64,000 bases of DNA from Tachypleus tridentatus (GCF_004210375.1 NC_134830.1:67620326-67684325), one strand, 5' to 3'. Shown: positions 11,961-23,298, counted from the stretch's first letter. Numbers and translations are program-made. The notes: generated by a model not told the origin, from the letters alone.

Positions 11961-12179
11961 TAATCTGCTGCCCATGTTCTCTGAAGCCGGTACATTTAGT
12001 ACTTCCTCTGTTCTCATGAGTGCACCATTTTTCAAAAGTAACCATTTGGAACTTTCTTCAGTTCATTCTGTGGGAGTCCATATTTAAATAGTGATGAGAT
12101 CTGCGGGTCACTTTCTTGCTCAGTAGTCAGTTTACTTGTAGCAAACTGAACTTGACCAATTGAACCAGATCATTCACGT

Positions 12180-12960
12180 CTATCATTGTCACTCCCCGAA
12201 AAATCGCCAGTAAGAAAATTATCCATAAGATATCCGTCGGAACCAAAAAAATTGTCTGAGATAAATCTATAATATCTTTTATAGGGTTAATTTCTTAGCT
12301 TGAGACGATTCACAGCATAGGAGGGAAACACGTTAGGATTTCCCTCAATAACATCATTCTTAGATAAAACAGTGATCGATTTGCTAACCATTTTTGGTTT
12401 AACAACAACTTTATCCCCAGGCAAACCTTACTACAACTAGTTCTGAAACTAGGTAACTATATCTGATGCTACAAAAATGTTATGAAAAGTAGCATTAACA
12501 AAGTCACCCTCAATACCCTGAGTAATAACAGACTCATGAGTGGAAGAACTCGGGCCTAAAGGCAGTATTCTTTGTAACAACGATGATTAATTTTCTCCAA
12601 TATCACGTAAAATGCACATCTGTATGGGATTAGCAATATCATTTGTCAAAGACAGAAACAGCAGACACAAGAGGTCTAAATTCCTCCCTAACAATACCAG
12701 CTTTTTCGTCAGTAGCCAAATCAACATTGGGTGATCTGGCGGAACTACATCCATATGTGGACACGAACGCACTGGGTGTTGCCCTTCTTTTTTTTTTTTT
12801 TTCAAACACCAAACATTGGACATAGCATAAACAGTTGTTGTTGTTTTTTTACAAAAGGACATAGCATAAACAGTTGTTGTTGTTTTTTTTACAAAAATGG
12901 CGGACAGGTTTTGGTGATTTTGCTGAAGTTTTATCCTAACAAGGAGAAGATTTTGAAATA
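12180..12960 (-). pseudogene. Gag C-terminus and protease remnant of the Gypsy relic
   Basis: From 12960 the frame carries a knuckle-like C...C region distorted by a duplicated Gln/Thr-codon tract, then HMDVVPPDHP. Near 12604 ILRDIGEN marks the aspartic protease active site, with Ile where a DTG/DSG motif has Thr or Ser. Downstream pieces scattered across frames (ending with an ESDPQISSLF-like stretch near 12.1 kb) resemble the linker preceding integrase. Multiple stops. Confidence 0.6.
12818..12896 (-). repeat. 39/40-bp tandem duplication within the Gypsy relic
   Basis: GGACATAGCATAAACAGTTG then TTGTTG and a T run and ACAAAA, at 12818-12856 and 12857-12896, differing by one T. On the coding strand it doubles a poly-CAA stretch inside the knuckle region. 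Confidence 0.95.
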
Positions 12961-13168
12961 CAGGAGCTGGATTTTTTAGAAGAATCCTCAACTTTAATGG
13001 ATTGATCAGGTACATGTTTTGGGCGAGATGGTAGGAATTTCTTTTTATGAAAAGTGGTTTTATGTGTTAAAGTGTAATCATTGGAAAGAGCAGCTGCTTC
13101 CTATAGTGTTTCAACTTTATCTTAATAAGTTTTGGTATCATCACTTGTACAGCGTTTAACTTCCTAAA

Positions 13169-13555
13169 TTATTGTCTTAGTTTATCTAAACTGTTTCCAA
13201 TATGCATAGAATCACACCATCGATCAAAATAAACCGCTTTTTTTGTGGGCGAATTCCATATGCGTCTGACAATTTTGCTTGTGATAACTTTGAACTTTTG
13301 GCGATAAACCTCCAGTACTAACTCATAATCTTTGAGAATAACTGCTTTAGCCTTATAATAATCCATACAATATTCTAGAGAGAGAAAGACATAAGCTTCT
13401 CGTGCTTTAGCAGTCAAAACACTCTGTACTAATAATGACAATTTTTCAGTGGGCCAGTCCATGGTTTGGTGTTTTAAAATACTGGAAGTACTTATCAACT
13501 TTATTTCTATTAAATGGTGGTTCTTTAATATATCGATTGAGTTCAAGTTTGTCAT
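13169..13555 (-). pseudogene. SCAN-like capsid segment of the Gypsy relic gag
   Basis: An open stretch of 128 codons containing MDWPTEKLSLLVQSVLTAKA, then REAYVFLSLE, KAVILKDYELVLEVYRQKF and VYFDRWCDS...LDKLRQ. This order (WP..KW...LQS.L.GKAREAY, then ILKAYELVPEAYRQKFR) is typical of Gmr1-like Gag and its SCAN relatives. In life it would form the capsid of the retrotransposon particle. Its original continuation past 13169 is broken by stops. Confidence 0.8.
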
Positions 13556-13868
13556 TTTGCCTTGGTCGATCAGAGTTGAGGCTAATTTTCATTTATTTCA
13601 GCCTAATATCTTTCTCAGCTTCGATGCAGGCTTGTTCGGCTTTGGGACGTTTACTGTCTCTTTCAGCTTCGATACGGACTTGTTTTTTTCTCGGCTCTGA
13701 TATGGGTTTGCTCTTTTTCAGCTTTGATGCAGTCTTATTCGGCCTCAAAACATTTAATTTCTCTTTCATCTTCGAGACATACTTCTTCAAGCACGATTTG
13801 TTTGAGTTTTAACTGGATTTCTGACTTATCTTTATCACTCGACTCTGATTGGCTAGTGGAGACACTAG

Positions 13869-14145
13869 AGTTTGTTTGTTTTGGAATTTCGCACAAAGCT
13901 ACTCGAGGGCTATCTGTGCTAGCCGTCTCTAATTTAGCAGTGTAAGACTAGAGGGAAGGCAGCTAGTCATCACCACCCACCGCCAACTCTTGGGCTACTC
14001 TTTTACCAACGAATAGTGGGATTGACCGTAACATTATAACGCCCCCACGGCTGGGAGGGCGAGCATGTTTGGCGCGACTCGGGCGCGAACCCGCGACCCT
14101 CAGATTACGAAGCGCACGCCTTAACGCGTAGGCCATGCCGGGCCC
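13869..14145 (-). mobile_element. SINE-A copy, full length, inserted in the Gypsy relic
   Basis: Head GGGCCCGGCATGGCCTACGC, B-box-like GGTTCGCGCCC, full body, and AAAC-repeat tail at 13869. Flanked by perfect GAGACACTAG at 13859-13868 and 14146-14155. Confidence 0.97.
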
Positions 14146-14216
14146 GAGACACTAGGGTATTCTCCTGATGTTTCCTCATATAACAAATAACCATCAACTA
14201 GTATTTCAATAATACA

Positions 14217-14330
14217 TTTTTAGTTCATTTATTCATTGACTTATTAACTTCTAATTCCAAAACTTTAACAATTTCAAGCAATTCACTTTCATTGTATTTT
14301 TCCAGTTGTTCAAAGAGGGTGATTCAAGAA
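14217..14330 (-). pseudogene. Gag N-terminal segment of the Gypsy relic
   Basis: The minus-strand frame reads LEKYNESELLEIVKVLELEV then NKSMNK before a stop. This resembles the short helical N-terminal motif (ELLEIA..YGLEV..SMRK-like) of this Gag type. It is separated from the coiled coil by the SINE-A insertion. Confidence 0.6.
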
Positions 14331-15344
14331 AACTTTAATAATTAATCAGACAACATGATCAAATATTTTTGGTACTGATCAATTTAAAATTAATTAATTT
14401 TTTGAATTTTATATTAGAACGAAATTTGTCTCTAATTCACGAGCTCTCAATTTATTATGTTACTCACTATAGTTAATCTTGGACGAATCCCCTATTTATT
14501 ATGCTAGGTATGCTAACTTATTACAGTTTTAAATAGCTGCAAATTTTAACTTGAATTTAGAAGTTAATTGAATGTTGACATGTATCAAATTTATTATAAT
14601 TGAAAACAAAACTGATACACACAATTTTCTTTCTTAACACAAATATATTTTAATATACAAACAACAACACAATTTATAACAACGGTTATTACAAATAATG
14701 ATTTATATACACAAATTTTACAAATTTACAATCAATATTCTATATTTTATCAGGCCTGGAACTGAATATTTTATCAACGGTACAGGTCCACGATTAACGA
14801 ATTAATTATGAGTTAATATTATTACACTTCACTAGCTACATGTCTATTTTTGTCTAGCCTTATGATATTTACAAGATAAATGTTTACCGACGATACTTAA
14901 TGTTCTCGTAGCAATACCAACGTCCGAAGTTAATTATTTTACATACACACATTATTGATTCTTACGCTCGAGTATCTTCTATAAATTTAAAGAACAGGCG
15001 TGACATTCGCAATACACATTTAACAGTATAAGTTACGTACATTTCTAAATATATATTTAACTGACACGAGAATCAATATTAAAATAAATATATAATAAAA
15101 ATTCCGTTACAATTAATTGAGAGATTTGGAACTGCATGGCATGCCTGTACGTTTGATATGTCAAAATAGACGGGTATCGTTTTGGTGTGTTTGTGTCTTT
15201 AGTTGCCATGATTTGTTTGTAAATAAGAAACGTGTCATTGTTGTTATATTACAATTATGAATATTAAGCCCACTAGTATATTTATTTCTGTGGCGAGCAG
15301 CATATATAAAGCCATAGTGGGTAATAAAGATACTCTTGTTTATT
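14331..15344. other. Intergenic, AT-rich, nothing recognised
   Basis: Lies on the 5' side of the Gypsy relic. I could not find an LTR here. Confidence 0.5.
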
Positions 15345-15430
15345 TGTTTCGAGAAAAAAACTGCACACTGGGCTATCTGCGCTTTGCATATCAGGGATCT
15401 GATTCAGAATTGTAGTGTTTTATGTCTATA
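15345..15430 (-). mobile_element. SINE-C fragment, degenerate
   Basis: Minus-strand tail GCAGATAGCCCAGTGTGCAG plus a decayed middle. Confidence 0.65.
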
Positions 15431-15483
15431 AAACAGCTTAGTTAATGAACTGTGTTTGATCTTTTTCCAACGTTTAATCTAAG

Positions 15484-15600
15484 GACCTCCAGTAGCACAG
15501 AGACATGTCTATGGACTTATACTGATGGAAAGAGGGTTTTGATATCTGTGGTGGGCAGAGCAGAGACAACCTTTTGTGTAGTTTTCTGTTGAGTAAAAAC
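15484..15600 (+). mobile_element. SINE-C copy
   Basis: CCTCCAGTAGCACAGAGACA head, GTTTTGATATCTGTGGTGGG, tail TTTTGTGTAGTTTTCTG. Confidence 0.8.
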
Positions 15601-15644
15601 AACTTCACTTTTCTTTTTCATCTTATTCTTATTCGTATTTATAC

Positions 15645-15751
15645 CTCAGTAGTTCATAGTAGATGTGAGAGTTTATAATACTAAAAACTGGGTTTGATAC
15701 TTCTGGTGACCATCACAACTAACTCATTATGTAGCTCTGCGCTTAACAAGA
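15645..15751 (+). mobile_element. SINE-C copy, degenerate
   Basis: CCTCAGTAG head, ACTGGGTTTGATACTTCTGG, tail TTATGTAGCTCTGCGCTTAA. Confidence 0.7.
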
Positions 15752-16910
15752 ACAAAATAATCTTGAAATAATTACCTTAAGATTAACTACATGAAAACTA
15801 ATCTAAATTAGTAATAATTAATAATTCTAATTAGCGCAAAGTGAAGCTAGAAATAGAGAAAGGAAAGCTGTGATACTATTTTTCGTGTCTTCTTACGTTT
15901 CTTAGGCGTTTCTAATTTTTAGTTAGTAATGATTCCAGTAATTAAGTACATCAGACTTTATTCAAACTTTAATTGATAACCATGACAAAAATGTCATTTT
16001 AAAAAATAACCTTTACATATTTTTATACACAAACCTACGTGTCCGTACACACACATATATGTTTATATATACACACACAAAACTAGTAAACATATCTGTC
16101 CTATGTAAGACATTTACTTTTTTGGATTCCAGTCGATGTCAAGACGACGAGCTTTTGTCATTTGCCGATCATAATTTGTGAAGCAGTAGCAAGAAGGAAA
16201 ATTGAAACGATCGTAGCACACAAATACTCGTCCGAAATGCCTATGCTACAAGAGGCATTAAACTGGCTTCCACTTTGTATAGTAAGAATTTAAATGGCTG
16301 TTAAACTCAAATCGTCCGTTCGGTAACTGATCTTGTAAAACTTAATATTTTAGAGATCCACCTAGGTTTCTCGGCCAAGTTTAATCTAGGTTCGTTGTGC
16401 CAATACCTCACAATAACTGATTATGTCAAGGCACTAGAGTGACTAGACAGAGGAACCTCTTACATACAAAGTAGAACACAAAATTAAAAAAAACAAGAAC
16501 TTGGTTTAGTTGTCGTAGAATGTCAAACAAAACATTTGAGATTAATTTCTTTGCTTTAATAACATTTTTGTTAAATCATCAGTGAATGGTAAACTTACTT
16601 AAAAATTTAATTTATATTCTAAACCGTCCTCACGTGATGAAAGAGTAATAAAGTATTTGGCACAACCTACTTACTTGTAATCTTTGTAAAATATAATCAG
16701 CACAAATTCGTACGCAATCGGATTGTAGCATGACTCACATTCAGGACAAAAACAACTCTGAATAGAAAAGCCACATCAAAAGGAGTGTCTGATGGAGGGG
16801 TGAGGGAAGACTGTATCGCATAAGCATAGCAGCAAGTAGAAAGTGTCAGGCCAGTGAGTGAATCATCAAAGGTGCAGCGGCTGGGCACGACCTGACCTTA
16901 GTCTCTATGT
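15752..16910. other. Intergenic, nothing recognised
   Basis: Contains a CA/TA-rich tract near 16040-16085; otherwise nothing. Confidence 0.5.
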
Positions 16911-17022
16911 GGTTTTAGGTCAGCATTATATAAATACTAATAAATATAAGTATTTATTCCATAATTGGTTTTAGGTCAGAGTTATATAAATCGGTACAAG
17001 TATAACAATTCATTCCACATAG
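16911..17022 (+). repeat. 56-bp tandem duplication, diverged
   Basis: GGTTTTAGGTCAG followed by TTATATAAAT occurs at 16911 and 16967 with similar, gapped continuations; a third partial start GGTTTTATG follows. Confidence 0.75.
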
Positions 17023-17450
17023 GTTTTATGCCCTTCACAATAGCCTTTATAGATGATATGAATATACATAATTTATTAAACACAACATGGGCTGTAATAA
17101 CTTTTAACACAGAGATAATTTCAATATTTATTACGTTAATGGCTGTTACCTCTTTTGAAGAACGACTTCCAGGCTATTCCCTCTTCCCAGCGCTTCTTTT
17201 GTGTGTAAAAGTAGTTGTGGTCGCATATTTGCGTTGTTGACACATCATTTCTTTGGTCGAAGTTAAAGAATTATCAATATCATGTGATCTGCTGTTGAAA
17301 ATGACTCGCTGCCCCCATAAGTAAAGAATGGCCTCCATATAACTGTTGGGAGAAAGAGGATATTTTATATATATTATAACAAATTAAGTAGCTCTCAAAT
17401 TACCGAATATGACCTTTTGTTTTATAGACAAGATTCGTTTGTTCACAGTT

Positions 17451-17558
17451 GAGCGTAAGGACACACAATGGAATATTTGTGCTCTGCCCACCAGTTGTAT
17501 AAAAACATGGCTTCTAGTATTGTAAGTTCGCAAGCATACTGCTGTGTCACTGAGGGCT
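17451..17558 (-). mobile_element. SINE-C copy, degenerate
   Basis: Minus strand: CCCTCAGTGACACAGCAGTA head, ACTGGTGGGCAGAGCACAAA, tail TTGTGTGTCC. Confidence 0.78.
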
Positions 17559-17640
17559 TGTAAATAACATACTTTTATGAAAAGTTGCCGATATACTGAA
17601 GGTGTACATTTGTTTCAAAACATTACGGTTATCAGTGAAA

Positions 17641-17907
17641 TTTGTTTGGAATTTCGCGCAAAGCTACAGGAGGACTATCTCCGTTAGCCATACCTAATTT
17701 AGCAATGTAAAACTAGAGGGAAGGCTGCTAGTAATCAGCACCCACCGTCAACTCTTGGGCTACTCTTTTACCAACGAATAGTGGGATTGATCATCACTTT
17801 ATAATGCCCCCATGACTGAAAGGGCGAGTATGTTTGGTGTGACGCGGAGTCGAACCTTCGACCCTCAGATTACGAGTCGAGTGCCTTAAGCACTTCGTCA
17901 TATCGTG
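17641..17907 (-). mobile_element. SINE-A copy, near full length
   Basis: Minus strand: head CGATATGACGAAGTGCTTAA, GGGTCGAAGGTTCGACTCCG, full body, tail GCTTTGCGCGAAATTC. Confidence 0.9.
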
Positions 17908-17987
17908 CGTTTGAAGTTTGTAAACCATTTTTCCCAAACAACCTGAATAAATTATTGATGACGAGAAACCCATTTGAAATAAAAATG

Positions 17988-18091
17988 TCTCAAAACGACT
18001 GGTATGGGTATTAACACGTTTACTAATAAAGCAGAGAACGTTCTGTACTTCATTAGTATAAGTATTAATACCCATAGTAGCCGTTCTGAGA
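17988..18091. repeat. 104-bp imperfect palindrome (fold-back), flanked by 13-bp direct repeats
   Basis: The 52-nt arms pair at about 42 positions and meet at the self-complementary GAACGTTC. The strongest blocks are TATGGGTATTAA and its complement TTAATACCCATA. The direct repeat CAACCTGAATAAA occurs at 17939-17951 and 18094-18106. A related single arm occurs at 10358-10415. Confidence 0.9.
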
Positions 18092-18109
18092 TACAACCTG
18101 AATAAAGTT

Positions 18110-20206
18110 TTCAAATTGCGTTAAAATGGTTTTTCACGTTATCGTGTAAAATACGATAAAATACAGTAAAATTGCAATTAATTAGTGCTAGCTTTTATAG
18201 CTCTAAAAAGAAAATTGTCACGCTCGAGTATATGATACGTTTCTGCTACGAAAATCATCGGAAAACTGTCCTGCCATCTATTGATGATTAATATTACTGC
18301 TCTATCCCATGTACGTGAAGAATATTCTCAAGTTTGTTTATTTGTTTGAATAGAGAAAAACATTATAAAATACTACTTTCATGATAACTAAAACGTCTTT
18401 AAACTCTTTCATTCCCTAAACCTCTTCTTTTTTTCTCTCTGTCTAAAGTTTGTTTCAGTTAGTGTACCACAAATGCTTCTACCATGTTTATATGCTGAGC
18501 ATTCTGTTGTTACTTCATGGAGAACATTCTCCAGATTTCTTATAACTGTTTCTTCTTCTCTTCAAAGTCTGTAGTCCTGAAAACTCTCAATAACCAAACA
18601 GTTGCACTGTCAGTGAACTAAAGGTTAACTTACTAACACTCGCTGGTAAAGCACTTCTTAAAACTCAGACTACCATATTTTCTTGGAATATTGTCTTTAA
18701 ATGGGGCGCCATTTCAGTTGATACATAAGACCTCTCTTATTGTCATGTGGTATATAACTGTACCGTGTACCTTTTTGTATTAATACAGGAATTTTTTTAA
18801 CTTCACTGTTTATGAAGTACATGCAATTTACACATGTGTTGGTCAAGAATGTTGTTAAGTTACTATTGCTCTATTGCTCTTAAGTTACTATTTATTATTC
18901 TGTCTCATATCAGCTAGAGTAGCAACTTCTATCTTCCCATGGTAAACAATAACTACAAGATTAACTATGATGTGATGTCAGACAGTTACAATTTTAACTG
19001 ACAGTAAGATTATTTCTTAAAGTAATGACCTTTTCCATGTGTTGTTGGGAATGACCAATGTTTTCCACTTAACCTGAGAATAATAAATATTTACATACCC
19101 CCAACCTCTTCTTTTCCTTATATGTAAACTGTACATTCGAAAGTGTGGCAAAATAATAGTTAGTGATGTTTTAATCAGGTGCAAAACCAGTATTTTCCTG
19201 GGGAGTGCTCACTTCCAATCCATAGGTTTTTAAGTGGTATATTATAGCACATAAATGTCTTCCACGTATGTTATCACGGTTACTTGGTGAAAAACACCAA
19301 AATAAGTGTGCTTCTCATTATCTTTAAAGTAGTTTAGATTAGAGGTAAGTAGTCTGCTACCTAATTACAAATTTTCCTTCTATAAATATTTATTTATATA
19401 TACTGCTTAAAGGATGGGTCTTTATAAAGACTGTTTTTGGCTTTACTGTGATTTACAACTAGTGGAATACACACGATAGGCTGATATGTGCTGACTACAA
19501 AAAGAAAAAAACAACACACATTCGTTTACCTTATCATGATGTTATTGAGGAACAAATACACACGTGAAATCACAATGTTATTCCTATAACCCACATAAAA
19601 AATAACTCCAGCGAGCATAAAGCACGGATGTAATATGAAAGATTACACAGAGATGCGAAATATTCAAATCGACAATGTCCATGTAAGGCTATCACTAGAA
19701 CCTTAGGTATCTACGTCATCAGAACTACTGCTCCACTTCATCGTGTCAACGATGTGATACTGAAAGTGTCCAGAGAGCCCATGAGTGTCGATGAACCAAT
19801 CTCATATTTTCTATATTTAGGCATGTTTGATAACCCAGTGTTAAAAACAAAGATTATAAAATTGTGAATGTCAAAATATATAACATGTCACAGTATATAT
19901 ATATATATACAGAAAGTAAAGCTTCACATGACGGTATTAAGGTCGTTTATTCGCAGTTACTTGTTTCATGCTTCACTGATCACACTGCATTATAAAATGG
20001 CGGAAAAATACAGAGCATTAGATTGTTGATGAGAACGTCGAGTCACGTGATTTGTAAAATTTTCATTCATAAAATTATTCATACCACTATTTTAGAGGAA
20101 TTTCATTTAATTCCGGCTTATATTTATGGATAAAATGTTTCTCCATATTTTTTTCTGGTTTGTTCACAGTCTTTTCCAACCTTATAGAACGGATTTTTTT
20201 TTTTTT
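18110..20206. other. Intergenic, nothing recognised
   Basis: About 2.1 kb with a (TA)n tract near 19897-19910 and a T run just before the SINE-A at 20207. No gene seen. Confidence 0.5.
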
Positions 20207-20451
20207 TTTAATTTCACGCAAAGCTACTCGAGGGCTATTTGCGCTAGCCTTCCATAATTTAGCAGTGTAAGACTAGAGGGAAGACAGTTAGTCATCACCA
20301 CCCACCGCCAACTCTTGGGGTACTCTTTTACCAACGAATAGTGGGATTAACCGTCACATTATAACGCTCCCACAGCTGAAAGGGCGAGCATGTTTGGTGC
20401 AACTGGAATTCGAACCCGCGACCCTCGGATTAGGAGTCGAACGCCTTAACG
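20207..20451 (-). mobile_element. SINE-A copy, head slightly truncated
   Basis: Minus strand from ACGCGTTAAGGCGTTCGACT to the tail CAAATAGCCCTCGAGTAGCT. It adjoins the broken end of the Tc1-like element exactly. Confidence 0.92.
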
Positions 20452-21442
20452 CGTTTCCTTTTTCCATTTCATCTCAAAGGTGCTCTATTGGATTGAGATC
20501 TGGGGACTGTGCTGGCCATGAGAATACACTGAATTCACTGTCATATTCGTGGAACCAGTTTGAGATTATGCGTGCTTTGTGAGATTGCTCATTATCCTGC
20601 TTGAAGTAGCCATTGGAAAATGGGTATACTTGGCTATAAAGAGATACACATGGTCCGCAAAAGTGCTCAGACACACTGTGCCATTCAGATGATGCTCAGT
20701 TGGTATTGAGAAGCTTAATGTGTGCCAAGTAATAATTCCCCACACCATTACACCACCACCAGCAGCAGCCTGTACTGTTGACACAAAGCAGGATAGATCA
20801 ATGGATTCATGCAGTTTACACCAAATTCTAACCTTACCATCTGCTTGTAGCAGCAGAAATTGAGATTTGTCAGACCAGGCGACTTTTTCCAATCTTCAAT
20901 CGTCCAGATTTGGTGATCCCGTGCCCATTGTAGCCTCATCTTCCTGCTCTTAGCTGACACGAGTGGAACCCGGCGTGGTCTTCTGCTGCTGTAGCCCATC
21001 CGCTTCAAGGTTCGTTACATTGTGCGTTCACAAACTTCCTTCTGCGCACCATTGTTGTAAAAAGTGGTTATTTGAGTATTTGTGGCCTTTCTGTCAGCTC
21101 GAACGAGTCTGACCATTCTCCTCTGACTTCTCTCATTAACAAGGTGTTTTCACCCACAGAACTACCGATGTTTTTCTTTTTTTTTTGTTTTTCGCACCAT
21201 TCTCTATAAACCTTATAGACTCTAGTGCATGAAAATCCCAGGAGATCAGCAGTTTCTGAGATGGTGGAACCACCACGTCTGATATCAACAATCATTCCAC
21301 AATTAAAGTTTGGTTGACCAACAACTGAACCTCTTGACCATGTCTACATGTTTCTTTATATATTGAGTTGCAACCACATGATTCGGTGTTTGGCTGTTTG
21401 CGTTAAAGAGCATGTGTACCTAATAAAGTAGATATGAGTGTA
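20452..21442 (-). mobile_element. Tc1/mariner element with DD36E transposase, 3' truncated relic
   Basis: Minus-strand transposase fragments in three frames: a helix-turn-helix (GGSTISETADLLGFS...VYREWCEK, about 21270-21180), the middle part (WARDHQIWTIEDWKK then VAWSDKSQFLLLQADGKVRI, about 20930-20820), and FKQDNEQSHKAR...WPAQSPDLNPIEHL (20610-20475). The Asp of QDN (20594-20596) and Glu of PIEHL (20483-20485) are separated by 36 codons, as in the DD36E (Incomer) group. A Tc1-like terminus reading toward CCTAATAAAGT...GAGTGTA lies at 21411-21442. The transposase end and the other terminus are missing; a SINE-A abuts at 20451. Frameshifts make it inactive. Confidence 0.85.
21411..21442 (-). 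repeat. Terminal inverted repeat of the Tc1-like element (one end only)
   Basis: Read outward it contains ACCTAATAAAGTAGATATGA then GTGTA, a terminus type common in Tc1-like elements. It is followed by TA, consistent with a TA target. Confidence 0.65.
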
Positions 21443-21540
21443 TAACAAATTTCATACATATCGAAATTCAATAAACTTCTAAATTAACATTAAAATTTCC
21501 GGCTGTTTGAAATCACTATACTTAACGAAGACTCTGGTTT

Positions 21541-21812
21541 GGTTTGTTTTGAATTTCGTGCAAAGCTACACTAGGGCTATCTGCGTTAGTCTTCCTTAAT
21601 TTAGCAATGTAAGGCTAGAGAGAAGGCAGCTAGTCATCACCATCCACCGCCAACTCTTAGGCTACTCTTTAACCAACTAATAGTGGGATTGACCGTCACT
21701 TATAACGCCATCACGGCTAAAAGAGCGAACATATTTGGTGTGACGGGGAATCGAACTCGCGACCCTCGGATTACCAGTCGAGTGCCTTAATCACTTGGTC
21801 ATGCCAAACCTT
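21541..21812 (-). mobile_element. SINE-A copy, near full length
   Basis: Minus strand: GGTTTGGCATGACCAAGTGA head, GGGTCGCGAGTTCGATTCCC, and tail GCAGATAGCCCTAGTGTAGC. It lies about 100 bp beyond the Tc1 terminus. Confidence 0.92.
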
Positions 21813-22339
21813 CGGACTCCCTTCCGAGAATAATTAGAATACGTAACAGGTCCAAAAAACTGTCCTTAAGGAAACATATAATTTTAAAAGTTTGTGTTTA
21901 AGAGAGACAAGGAGCGCTTAAACTTCTTTCAGTACGTCCATGTTTTAGGAAATATTCACTCTGTTTAAAAACTATTAATTACTTTCCCGCAATCTAGAAC
22001 GGTATACATTTAGCTTGAGAAATGCCTTAATTTTCTGTAATGTATTATTGTAAATTCTGAAGCATCCCGACAACTTATTATCCGATTCACCAAAACCTTT
22101 ATAGAACCAATTCTAAACTGTATCGATATAAAACTGTCCGTATAGTGTGCATATAGTTAAATATGAAACGGTTTGTGATGCTGATTATAATTAGATTTGC
22201 GATTTTTCATTAACTTTATCCCCCTCAAAAACACGTTATTCTGGACTCTTTATTTTCTTCCACTGTGTATAATGTAGTACTACTATCATCAATTTACCAT
22301 TAGCTCCAGTTTTAGCAAAAACATATCCCTCTCTATTTT
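21813..22339. other. Intergenic, nothing recognised
   Basis: No feature recognised. Confidence 0.5.
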
Positions 22340-22457
22340 GCCTCCTAGTGGCACAGCGACATGTCTGCGGACTTACAACACTAAAAAACGGGTTTCCATA
22401 CCCGTGGTGGGCAGAGTACAGCTAGCCCTGTGTGTACCTTTGTACTTAATTACAAAC
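22340..22457 (+). mobile_element. SINE-C copy (good reference copy)
   Basis: GCCTCCTAGTGGCACAGCGA head, ATGTCTGCGGACTTACAACA, GGGTTTCCATACCCGTGGTG B box, tail ending TTTGTACTTAATTACAAAC. Confidence 0.9.
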
Positions 22458-22689
22458 AACAATTCTCTCTCTTTTTTTTCTAAAGCAGTGGCTAAAACAA
22501 TGTATATTAAAAGTTTAAACTTATAATCTTAAGGAGTTATGTTGAATACATGTTCAGTGGTAAAGAGCATGCTAGTATATATGTTTATACAGTACTCGAA
22601 TACTTTTCAGAATAGTGTGAAGTTCACTGATGAGGAGGTTAATGAGTCCAAGTCACTCTTCTTGGATACATAACTAAGAAACTATGTGT

Positions 22690-22803
22690 GTGTGTGTTGT
22701 AACAGCAAAGTCACATAGGGCTGTGTGCTGAGTCCACCGAGGGAATCGCACCCCTTATTTTAGCGTTGTAAATCCGTAGACTTACCGCTGTATCAGCGGG
22801 GAA
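22690..22803 (-). mobile_element. SINE-B copy
   Basis: Minus strand: CCCCGCTGATACAGCGGTAA head, GCTAAAATAAGGGGTGCGAT, tail CCTATGTGACTTTGCTG. Confidence 0.88.
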
Positions 22804-23018
22804 CAACTAAGTAAACCGACAAATATAGTTGTAACCAATACTTCAAGTTATCTTACACTTGAATAGATACACACATAAAAAGTTTATACTGACATAGTTT
22901 AACATTGATCTTATAAATATTTTAGCAAAGCGGCTATATAAATCACCGGATACTTTTACGTTGTTCCAGTGAATTACCAAAAATCAAAATATGCCTCAAA
23001 CTAAATGCACATAGTACT

Positions 23019-23298
23019 GTTTGTTTGTTTGTTTTTGAATTTCGTGGAAAGCTACTCGAGGGCTATCTGTGCTAGCCGTCCCTAATTTAGCAGTGTAAGA
23101 CTAAAGGGAAGGCAGCTAGTCATCACCACCCGCTGCCAACTCTTGGGCTACTCTTTTACCAACGAATGGTGGGATTGACTGTCACATTATAACGCCCTCA
23201 CGCCTGAAAAGGCGAGCATGTTTAGTGTGACGGGGATGTGAACCCGCGACTCTCAGATTACGAGTCACACGCCTTAACCCACCTGGCCATACCGGGCA
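23019..23298 (-). mobile_element. SINE-A copy, full length
   Basis: Minus strand: GCCCGGTATGGCCAGGTGGG head, GTCGCGGGTTCACATCCCCG, full body, and a tail of AAAC repeats (GTTT repeats on plus). Confidence 0.95.

Larger units (their letters stand above)
11762..14330 (-). mobile_element. Ty3/Gypsy relic of Gmr1-like architecture (gag-protease-integrase)
   Basis: Decayed element read on the minus strand. Recognisable in order are a gag N-terminal helical segment (14330-14217), a Lys/Glu-rich coiled coil (13858-13570), a SCAN-like capsid (13555-13169), a knuckle-like region disrupted by repeats (12960-12780), a protease active-site region with ILRDIGEN (about 12604), a linker, and the integrase zinc-binding end CHTCQLVGK (11819-11793). 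Integrase follows the protease directly with no RT between, the known order of Gmr1-like elements, whose capsid is related to the vertebrate SCAN domain. A SINE-A copy (13869-14145) interrupts gag. LTRs and RT are not present. Clearly inactive. Confidence 0.8.
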
